In this document: piece after piece, positions 25,119 through 34,699 of the stretch
Numbering within the stretch: the stretch's first letter is position 1
Layout: every line of letters begins with the position of its first letter
From: Sphagnum compactum
Lineage: Eukaryota > Bryophyta > Sphagnopsida > Sphagnales
DNA: 64,000 bases
Reading direction: 5' to 3'
Assembly (NCBI GenBank): GCA_965153455.1
Contig: OZ234504.1
Coordinates: 11,098,001-11,162,000 of the forward strand
Program-made: the position numbers and the translations under genes
Notes under the pieces: generated by a model
Database searches by the model: none
What the model saw: only the letters and a program-made list of their open reading frames with translations
Told to the model about the DNA's origin: nothing

Positions 25119-25430
25119 ATGAAAACGCAGCCTGCTACTTCTGTGCTGACACCTGCACGTGGAACTCAACGACGTGTAGAAGAGCTCAGAAACAGAAGAG
25201 ATTGCAGCTCAGAAGCCGAGAGACAAAACTCACAAGCAGAAATGAACAGAGTGAATGCAGTTCAGGTCTGGAGGGAATCCATGCACATAAAGCAGCAGGT
25301 CATTCAAGCTAGAGACTTCAGAAAGCTGGAACTGTACCAGAAGATCCACCCCAAAGCATCAAAGGATGAAGATGCAAAGCAGATGACCAGGCATGTCAGA
25401 ATAACAAAGGCTTGTGAGAATGCAGTGTGA
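25119..25430 (+). CDS. Small basic hypothetical protein
   Basis: An ATG-started frame of 103 residues begins MKTQPATSVLTPARGTQRR and is rich in Arg, Gln, Glu and Lys, with a probable helical middle (AEMNRVNAVQVWRES, VIQARDFRKLELYQK). I do not recognise the family. Its composition is more protein-like than neighbouring random frames, and it has no low-complexity run. It may be an exon of a longer gene, a stand-alone small gene or chance. No signal peptide or membrane segment. Confidence 0.3.
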   Translation: MKTQPATSVLTPARGTQRRVEELRNRRDCSSEAERQNSQAEMNRVNAVQVWRESMHIKQQVIQARDFRKLELYQKIHPKASKDEDAKQMTRHVRITKACENAV

Positions 25431-26093
25431 GGCAGGAAGCTCATATGTACAGTCCATTAAGTTTAGTTGCTGCAAAATCCTGAGATGTACACACAGAATT
25501 GAGGAGAATGCACACAAGGGAAACGGAACCTGGCCAATTACTAAAACCAAGATAAATGCTCATGAACATGCTTGCAGTGCAGGACAAAGCTCTGATTGAA
25601 CACTCAAGACATTCAGAGAAAAATGAAGCTTCACAAACCCAATCATTCATCACTTTTCTGGCAGATGTTTTGGTTCAAGGTCAAACACACTCTGAATTTC
25701 TGTAAACACTCACCAGGATACAAACAGTTGCTAGCCAAGAAAACCTCCTGAGGCTTTCTCAATTGAGTACTCCTACTTTATCGGCTACCTTGGTATAGCA
25801 CTTAGCAATGGAGTGATGGAGAAAGCTAAAAACAGGACCTTGTAAAGTAAAAGTTGTCATGAGATGGGATCTTTACACCTGCATGATTGTTGAGTTGTTT
25901 CAAAGTCCCATCAGCACAAATGCTTCACATTGTGTTTAGCATTCAATATGATGGCTCTTCATGCTAAATTGTGCAGCAGTATTGTGTTCTCCCCATTGAC
26001 TTGATATGCTGAAAGGGTTTCATAGCTTTGAGTGATGGTTTGTACCAGTGTTGAGTGTGTCGTATATTCAAGAGACCAGCTGGGTCCATATAT
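25431..26093. other. Spacer downstream of the PPR gene 2 remnant
   Basis: No gene recognised. On the minus strand this would be the original 3' UTR of PPR gene 2, beyond its decayed DYW region. Open frames are short. Confidence 0.4.
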
Positions 26094-26535
26094 CTAAAAT
26101 CTTGGACCTGCTACCAGCACGGATATACAAACAGCTGGTAAATCACCACCTTCAAAGTGATTTGCATCTCTTACAACAATTGCTCTTCCACTAGATTTGC
26201 AACAAACTTTGTAAGTGTGGCAGTCTCCACACACAGAAGAAGTGCAATGGAGTACCACGAGGTGCTGATCAGCCAATACACAATGACCAGTTTCTCACTG
26301 TAGTGAGACACTTGCCTACTCTTCTTCCTCATCATGTAACACAAATCTGGTATCTGCCACATAGCTTCATCTCCACAAATAATCGCTGGAGTTCTGCACA
26401 CATTTCTATTTGGGAATGTCCCTGGCCATCCAGAGTAAATAAATGCACTCCATGATTGAACTCAATCGAGGCGCATGCTGATTGTTTATTCACATTCCTT
26501 TCCATCCCCTGTCAATGGACAAGTGTCCTGTCATC
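26094..26535 (-). pseudogene. Decayed E+/DYW domain of PPR gene 2
   Basis: Beyond the stop codon of PPR gene 2 the minus strand still shows pieces matching the PPR gene 1 C-terminus in order but in broken frames: ERNVNKQ (near the PG box), CAELQRLFVEMK, GRYQICV, HYSEKLVIVYWLIS (against HSEKLAIAFGLIS), CVETATLTKF and CGDCHTYK in another frame, then GRAIVVRDANHFEGG (against GRVIIVRDANRFHHFENG). The final CSCRDYW is gone. Several frameshifts and stops separate the pieces, so no DYW deaminase can be made from here. Confidence 0.85.
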
Positions 26536-29500
26536 TTATTTGCCAGCAGCTGCATAGACGTTTGCTAGCGGCACATAGCCAGCTGAATTTCCAGGGTTCA
26601 ATTCTAGAACTTTTTTAGCAATGCATTCTCCCATCTCCACATTTCCATGAATCCTGCAAGCACCAAGCAAAGCCTTCCACACAGAACCACTGGGTTCACA
26701 AGGCATCATCTTAATCAGATCCTCTGCATCATCCAAATGGCCAGCACGGCCAAGAAGATCGACAATGCAGGAATAGTGCTCCAATTTTGCTGGAATACTG
26801 TAAACTATGCTCATGGATTCAAGGTAGTGCAGCCCTTCATCCACTAAGCCTGCATGGCTACAAGCTGACAGAAGAGACACAAAAGTGACATTGTCTATCT
26901 CCAGACCATCTTCACACATCTGCTGGACAAGTCCAATGGCTTCCTTAGCATGCCCATGCATTGCATAACCTCCAAGCATTGCATTCCAAGAGACAATGTC
27001 ACGAGTGGGCAGCTCATTGAAAACTCTAAACGCATCATCTATGCTCCCACATTTGGCATACATGTCCACAAGGCTGTTACCCACAAAGACATCATATTCA
27101 CAACAGCTTTGAATAATCTGTTCCTCCACACACCTGCCTTCTTCAAGTGCTGCTATACTGGCACATGCATTCAGAACTCCCACAAAAGTGACAGGGTCTG
27201 GCTCCACCCCTTCTAGTTGCATTTGTCGAAATAATTCCAATGCCTTCTCACCTTGTCCACATTTTACATGTCCCAATATTAAGGCACTCCAAGCAACCAC
27301 AGTTCGTATTGGCATCTTGTTAAATAGTCTCCACGCATCCTCCATGCTCCCACATTTCACATACATATCAACCAGGCTATTGCCCACATACACATGTGAC
27401 TCACAGTTGCTTCGAATGATCTGTCGATGGACACGCCTGCCCTGTTCAAGTGCTCCCAAACTGGCACATGCATTCAGAACCCCCATGAATGTGACATAGT
27501 CTGGCTCTACCCCTTCCTGTTGCATTTGTTCAAAAAGTTCCAATGCTTTCTGTCCCTGCCCACATTTTGCATGTCCCAAAATCATCGCACTCCATGCAAC
27601 AACATCACGCAGAGGCATGCTGTTGAAAACACTCCAAGCATCCTCTATGCTTCCACACTTGGCATACATGTCAATGAGGCTACAACCTACAAACACATTA
27701 TCCTCAAACCCACTTTCAATAATCTGTTCATGGACATGCCTGCCATCTCCAAGTGCCCCTACATTTGCACATGCATTCAATGCACCAACAAAAGCAATAG
27801 CATCAGGCTCCACCCCTTGACATAGCATTTGCTGAAATAGTTCCAATGCCTTCTGTCCTTGCCCACATTTCACACATCCCAGAATCATGGCATTCCAAGC
27901 AACCACATCACGCATCGGCATCCTATTGAACACTTTCCAAGCATCCTCTATGCTGCCACATTTGGCATACATGTCAACAAGGCTATTACCTACAAAAACA
28001 TCTAACTCACAGCCACTTTGTATAATCTGTGCATGGATACGTCTGCCCTCATCAAAGGCCACTACACTAGCACATGCATTGAGCACCCCCACAAAGGTGA
28101 CAGAATCTGGCACCACCCCCTCACGTTGCATTTGTTGATATAGCTCTAATGCTCTCTGCCCTTGGTCACATTTCACATATCCCACAATCATGGCATTCCA
28201 AGAGACCACATTGCGTGTGGGCATCCTGTAAAACACTCTGCTTGCATCCTCAATGCTCCCACACTTTGCATACATGTCCACAAGACTACTACCTACAAAC
28301 AGATGAGAGTCACAACCACTTTGAATGATCTGTTTATGAATAAGCCTGCCTTCTTCAAGTGCCCCTATACTCGCACATGCATTTAGAACCCCCACAAAAG
28401 TAACAGTGTCCAGCTCTATTCGTTCCTGTTGCATCTGTTGAAACAATTCTAATGCCTTCAATCCTTGGCCACATTTCACATATCCTGAAATCATGGCATT
28501 CCAAGCAACCACATCACGTGTCGGAATACTGTTAAAAACTTTTGAAGCACCCTCTATACTCCCACATTTAGCATACATGTCAACAAGGCTATTACACAGA
28601 TAGATATCTGCATCACAGCCACTTTGAATGATCTGCTCATGTACACGCTTCCCCTCATCAAGTGCTCCTACACTGGCACACGCATTCACAACCGCTATGA
28701 AAGTGACAGAGTCTGGTTCCACCCCATCCTGTTGCATTTGATCAAATAGTTCCAATGCCTTCTGTCCTTGTCCACATTTCACATGTCCCAAAATCATTGC
28801 ACTCCAAGCAACGACATCATGTGTGGGTATTATGTTGAACACTCTCCAGGCATCCTCTATGCTTCCACATTTGGCATACATATCAACAAGGCTACTGCCA
28901 ACATACACATCTGATTCACAGCCACTTTGTACAATCTCTGCATGGATGTACCTGCCCTCTTTGAGTGCTCGTAAATTAGCACACGCACTCAGGACACGAA
29001 CAAATGTGATCCTGTCAGGAATGATGCGGTCTCGTTTCATTTGGTGATAAAGCTCCATTGTCTTTTCATATTGCCCACTCTTGTTATATCTTGCAAGCCT
29101 CGCATTCCAAGCAAAGATGTTCAATGGTACAGACCCCGGTGACATTGCAGCCAGCTCTGCTTCCACCCATGGAGGATTCCAACTGCCATTGAGCCAGAGT
29201 GCCTTCTCTGTCTGTTTATGCTTGAAATCAGGATATTTTGCATTCGCCTGTAACCAGAATGATTTGATTCCCACTGATCAGCAATGCCCACAGCACAGGG
29301 TTGTCGATTTCAAAAACAAAGACCTCTGTACAGACTCCAGAGTTTCAATCTCAACAAGAGAATCACAACAGCTGAAATCTCAAGTTTCAATCTCCACAAG
29401 AAAAACCACAACAAGTCGTACCTTTTCTGATCTGTGATCCCACCATTGTGAAGGATCCGAGAAGAACTCCAGCCAGAGTTTCTCTACAATCGATTTCTGA

Positions 29501-29903
29501 CCTGCAAAACATTCATAAAAACTGGTGAAAAGCATACAACCAACCTCGTGTCACGCAGCAGAGATGTGAGAGAGCGCAATAGTAGAGGGACAAAGAAGGC
29601 CAGACAAGTTTTACCACGGCCATGGCCTCTCAGCGCCGTTTTCTTTTCAGCAGATTCCGCTGTGGAGAGTGAAGAAGAAGACGAAGAAGAAGAAGAAGGC
29701 CGAGTAGTAGCAGACTGTCGACGTTGTTGTTCTTGTTGTCGCCCACGGTGCATAGAAGACGCACAACAAGGAGACAGGTGGGGCGGGATCCTGCGCAGTC
29801 TGATGCCTCCCCATGTGCTGCTACTCCTCTTGTACTGTTGTGGAGAAGAAGAAGTGCTGTTCAGTGCACTAAGTACTTGAACTTCCCTCGTTGATGAACA
29901 CAT
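26536..29903 (-). CDS. PLS-class PPR protein with PDF-like motif, lacking DYW (PPR gene 2)
   Basis: Exons: 29903-29615, 29501-29422, 29247-26536; 3081 nt and 1026 residues. Intron positions and phases match PPR gene 1. Exon 1 codes a Ser/Arg/Gln-rich leader with a run of nine serines. Exons 2 and 3 code the PDF-like segment (LEFFSDPSQWWDHRSEK, then ANAKYPDFKHKQTEKALWLN). Seven PLS blocks follow, then a terminal block (LLSACSHAGLVDEG) and an E domain with SGSVWKALLGACRIHGN. The frame ends in YAAAGK and a TAA exactly where gene 1 continues into E+ and DYW. The PPR part has no internal stop over 900 codons, so it may still encode an RNA-binding protein that would need a DYW partner in trans; recent pseudogenisation is the alternative. 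In-frame upstream ATGs exist at 29930 and 29990; 29903 fits the paralogue. Confidence 0.82.
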
Positions 29904-31600
29904 TCCTACCTTGAGAAATGTCAACCACATCAGCAGCAACAAGAAAGGTTTTTGATTCCCCACACCCACACACAGAACGCAGGCACACACACCACTGCAA
30001 AGGAGGGAGGGAGGAAAAGCCCTAAAACCCTAGCTGTTTTTGAATTAGATAGTGGTGGTGAACAGCACCTTACTTTATTCCTTTTTGGTTTCAGAGCATG
30101 TAGCTTGTGAGTTTTGAGTGTTTGCGGCAGCGTGATCCAAGCTACACATGAGCTGCTGAGTAGCAGAAGTAGATACTAGTTAGAAGATGATGACATTTTC
30201 TCTCTTGCTTGGCCTTGGGAGGTTCTTGTTTCTTCTCTTCTCTATGTTCTCCAGGGACTGCTGCTGCTGGCTGTTGCAGTTGGCTGCTTTGGAAGAAGAA
30301 GAAGCTCCAGTTTCCAAGAGTCCAGACCTTGGCTTTGGCTAGTCAATGGAATTATTAAGGTTTGAAAGAGGAGCAGCAACAATTGAGAAAACTATAGTGA
30401 GTGGAGGTATTAGGGTTTGAGAGTGTAAGAATAGTGGCAGTACTTCTAGTAGTACTAGTGTTTAGGGCAGGGCAAGGTTGAGCAGATAGGGCTAGGCAAA
30501 GCCAGACAAGAGCAAGGCAGTTGAGTAGAGCCCTTGAGCAGTAGCACAAGCAAACTAGCAATGGTGAAGACGCAGCTAGGTCCACTTGCTATTCTCACCC
30601 GTTCTTTGGGTTTTCGTGAGTTTGTTGTCATATGTCTTCTTTTCATTTTTCATTTTGTTTGTAAATACACATCTTTTGAACCAATAATTTTAAGGTTTGA
30701 AGGGGATTAAGGGGGGGGTGTTTTCAAGTTGGGGTTTCAAGATTGAAATTTAAGGTTTCGATTTTAAACCAATTATGTTAGGTCGAGGATAAGCATCGCA
30801 GACCTTGTGGGTTATTTGTCCCCGAAACATCGTCGAGCATCCTAGCCCTCCCAACCATCCCAATAGGCACCCAATGGAAAGCCAGTAATTAGCTTTACCC
30901 CTATGCCCATATGCACTCCAGTTTCCATCCATCCACCCATCATTCTCATCCCTCCTAATTTATTTCAACTAGTCCCTTCACCCTCTCTAGGTCCGTCAAT
31001 CCCCTTTCCATCTCGCTGGCCACACCCATTAAGAGTTTTTCTCGTATTCGTCGTGCGATCCTTTTTTCCACAACCTCACGTTCCCTATATTTTTTACGGT
31101 TGTCTATTCAATGTAAGGGGGTTTAACACGGCACCAGTTTTCATGCACCGTTCATAGGCGACTAATATGTTTCAAGGAGAGTGTTGCCCTTGATTTTGCC
31201 ATGTTTTCCTCCCTCTTCAATATGGACATGAATTTCATCCATAGACATCATTGATGTTTTCCATTTGGGTTTATTGTGTCTTTGTTCTTACCACCATATC
31301 CCATATGTGTTTCAAGTTGACATTCAACGAGCTTTGCATATCCATTTATTTCAATTAACATCCGATCTTCCGATGTTATAACATGACATTTTTTTTGTTA
31401 TTCCCTTCTTAATGTTTGTCCTTTCTTCCGTGGGGTGGTGAAAAAAGCCACCAAGAGATTTCCACTCACTTACGTCAATACATGGATGGCAACTAGGAGG
31501 CATTACAGGAGGAGCACATGATTAGAACACTCGTTTTAGCTTCTTGCAAATGTTTGGAATCGATTCCAAATCCTACCCCATTTCCATTAACATGATTATG
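29904..31600. other. PPR gene 2 upstream flank and spacer
   Basis: The first 100 bp or so belongs to the PPR gene 2 leader region. The rest has CTT/GAAGAA runs and a G8 run near 30711. No gene is recognised; the open frames at 30.3-31.1 kb are short and repetitive in composition. Confidence 0.4.
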
Positions 31601-31689
31601 CCACGCACAGGCCCTTGTTCATGTAAGGGAGTATGCTCGAACAATATGCATATTAACTTCAAACACACTTATAGTCCCATCTAATGAGA

Positions 31690-32825
31690 CCACAAGAATC
31701 TTTCGCATTTTCCACCCACTTGCTAAGGTTGATTTCCCCCCTTTCATTGATGATTTCCATCTTAAAACAAAGGTTACTTTAGATCGGGAGGCATTTATCT
31801 TTACCTTGGCTCATCCACCACGTTTTCCTTTCGGTGGCCCCTTAGGTATGGTGTGTGAGCTTTTATGAGATTGTTTTGTCCCAGATGACTCTACAAGTGG
31901 CTTTGGACTATTTTTTGAGCTATGTGGGCACATTGCTTGAGGTCATGTTCCACCTTCAGTATTGTGTTTACATTTTACATTTCAACTCTTAACGTTGGAG
32001 AAATAGTCTGAAAGCATATGTCCCATCGCGATTAATGAGGTGTGATCTATTGTGTAGTTGCCTGCATTCTAGCTATTCAATTTAGGGATATTCTCGTGGA
32101 GCATTTTAATCTTCATCCATTTGGTGTAATGACATGTGGCGGGTGTGAGATAGTGTGGTTCATGGCATTTGAGTGATGTTAGATTTGCACCCAAATTGGG
32201 TGGTGTTATAGGTGGATGTCTATAGTGCTTTCCATTTGGTGTCACGGTTAGCCATTGTTCAAAAGTTACAGTCTTTGCCTAGTTTTTTGGATCAACTTTT
32301 CCCATTTGTTCGACGATCCTACGCACACCCATCCCCACTATTATTTTCTCAAGCTTCCCAATATGGGGATTTCATAGTCATTTTATCATAATTAGGTACA
32401 CAATGGGGGGGACCCGTTGGGAGGAACGTTGTTTGCTCTAGCTCATTTTCGCGTTTTTTACTTTACAGCAACAGCCCACCTTACTTGTGTTTTCCCTTTC
32501 TTAATGGATGACACACATATAATAGGTCCTACATCAAATGTGGTTCTTGCATTATTACAATTACAGGAGGAATTATTAGCATTAGGGTTTTCAATGCAGC
32601 CAACGAAATGTGTAGTTTAGTCTCCTCAAATGTTAGACCACTTTATATCACTTTCTCATGGTTTTTTTATTCTTGACTCGAATTTTCATATTTTGGGCCC
32701 ATTGGTGAAATCCACATCATTTGTGGTTAAGGTTCTCTATGAAGATCTTGGGATGATATCTAATCTCCCTATGCTTACAGATCCTTAGGTAGCTTTTGTG
32801 ATGTTTTTGTTGTGTTGTATTGTCA
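31690..32825 (+). pseudogene. Decayed non-LTR (LINE-like) reverse transcriptase
   Basis: In shifting plus-strand frames the DNA reads FIDDFHLKTKV, FPFGGPLGMVCELL, DCFVPDDSTSGF, ICPIAINEV (against the usual RPIAIGEV), VDVYSAFHLVSR, GDPLGGTLFALAHFR (RT motif with GDPLG) and FPFLMDDTHIIGP (the YxDD-type box as LMDDT), then GFSMQPTKCVV. This order is that of a non-LTR retrotransposon RT family common in mosses and ferns. The longest clean frame is 32417-32620. Many stops and frameshifts show it is dead. Confidence 0.8.
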
Positions 32826-32859
32826 CTACTAGAATTCTTCTTTTTTTTACTAGAAATTT

Positions 32860-33110
32860 TGGTCAAAAAAGACCCATTTTGGACAAACGTAAAAAAACCT
32901 TTTAGTCATTTTGGACAAGTCATTTTGAACTTGTCCATTGTGACTAGGCCATGTACTTTTTGATTAGGCCTAGGTTGGCATTTTTGATTAGTCATTGTGA
33001 CTAGTATTTTTGATTAATCATTTCAATTAATACTTTTGACTAGTCATTTTGACTAGTCAATACAACAATCAAATGATTTTTTGACTAGTCAAACACCATT
33101 TTGACTAGGC
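32860..33110. repeat. Cluster of TTTTGACTAGTCA-type palindromic words
   Basis: Across about 250 bp the plus strand repeats TGACTAGTCATTTTGACTAG-like words with variants (GATTAGTCA, GACTAGTATTTTTGATTA). The core TGACTAGTCA is a perfect 10-bp palindrome. It lies directly before the 36-bp tandem repeat. Confidence 0.7.
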
Positions 33111-33112
33111 AA

Positions 33113-33282
33113 ATGCCATGTGGCATTTAAATAATTGTCACCCAAGTTAAGCCATGTGGCATCTAAACATTGGCCACCTAGGCTATGCCATGTGGCATTT
33201 AAACATTGGCCATTTATACTATGCCACGTGACATTTAAATATTGGCCACTATTTTATGCCACGTGGCATTTAAGCCTAAAAT
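33113..33282. repeat. 36-bp tandem repeat with GCCACGTGGC core, five copies
   Basis: Copies start at about 33113, 33149, 33185, 33221 and 33256, with spacing 36, 36, 36 and 35 bp. The unit begins ATGCCATGTGGCATTTAAAC and continues with ATTGGCCAC and a variable tail. In two copies the core is CCACGTG, with the CACGTG G-box palindrome; in one of these it is GCCACGTGGC. Confidence 0.85.
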
Positions 33283-34640
33283 TAGATACCTACTCATAAG
33301 GTCCTTATGTCTAGGAACTTAGAATTTAAATTCCTAGGCCAAAGTCTAGGAGCCTATAATTAACAACTAGGTATGAAAGTCTAAAGTAGGTTAAGGCAAC
33401 CTAAGCTATGACCTTTACTAGGCTTAAATGTACACCACCTAAATTAAGCCTACACCTAAATGACATAGGTAAGAAAATCCTATTTCATTTTGAATTTGGC
33501 CTTGGAATTAAGCCTCTCCAATTGGCTCATCCTAAGAGGTACAATAACCTATATAATCTATAGGTTTGAATTAACAAATATGTAAAACATGTTTATGAGC
33601 TCAAGCTTCAAGTGCCATGAGTGTTCAAAGATAGACATTGGGAATCTTAAAACATGAAATTGACTTCCAAGCCTATAATCTAACCAAGAACCATTCCCAA
33701 GAAGGTAGCAAAATATGTTTGTTGTGGTTTAGAGTGTGGCAATATATAAATCTAGAACCATAACATTACAATTCCTATGGATTTTTGTGCAAACTTCTTT
33801 TAGTTCAAAAGTTGACAAATTGACTACACAAAGGAGGTAAACTTGAGCATTTGTAGTGGGTAGCCCCAAAATCCTATAATCTGACATGACTCGAGACTAG
33901 CAAAAAAAATACAAATAGTTCACACAATTTGTTTATATTCACAATTCAAGCTTATTCTTGTAAACAAACAGTTTATTTCTATACAATTGTTTCAAATCAA
34001 TCATAAGCTTTTGTTCAAGATTCACAAATAGAACATGTTTATTTGCATTAATAACAAAACTCAATGTTCTTTAAAAAATTGAAAACCAAATCTCGCATAA
34101 TGAATTGAAGACGTAATTTTCTTCAACACATTTTAATAAAAACAACCTTAATTGAATCCTAGCTGCTACCTTTGAGTTACAAATGATTAACACAAAAACC
34201 ATACCAAGGAGGAAAAAGATGCATACCTTGAGGTGTTTCGTGCAATGTAAATGTTGAGTAGGTGGATGTTGTGAGCTTGTGAAGGTTTTAAAAATAGATA
34301 CTTCATGAACTAATTTTTTTTTGGAACACAATGTTGACATTTTGCTTCATATGTGATTTGTCCAAGAACTAAACATAAGAAAAAGAAATGAAATGGAAGA
34401 AAACGAAACTATTTAGTAGGTGATCTTGCAAGCAAAGATGCAATGTATCAAGGTAGTTGAACTCAATGAATCAGAAACAACAAAAAGTTATTCAAGTGCA
34501 ATGAGTGGGAAACACGAAATGATAATATCGAAGTTCATGATCTAACGAAAACAACTTGGCCTACAATGACTTACATAGACTACATGAGACATAGGTTAAA
34601 TGCGCAAAGATGAAATTTTTTTATTGTCTGAGATAGATTA
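33283..34640. other. Intergenic DNA with a short CCTAGG-type stretch
   Basis: At 33285-33480 words such as CTAGGAACTTAG, TAGGTTAAGGCAACCTAAGC and CACCTAAATTAAGCC recall the CCTAAGG field at 14 kb. The rest has only short frames and no recognisable gene. Confidence 0.45.
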
Positions 34641-34699
34641 AACAAGAAGTCTATGCACGTGGGGGAAAATGTTTCAAATTTTGAGGTTCATTTTTCGAG

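Noticed and set aside
26950-28390. Many plus-strand frames opposite PPR gene 2
   Set aside because: They are antisense shadows of the repeated PPR codons; their repeated words (TSGIHVH, MPALFK types) mirror the PPR block period.
33113-33282. Regular 36-bp units considered as a CRISPR array
   Set aside because: Units are contiguous without unique spacers, and the sequence is eukaryotic nuclear DNA.
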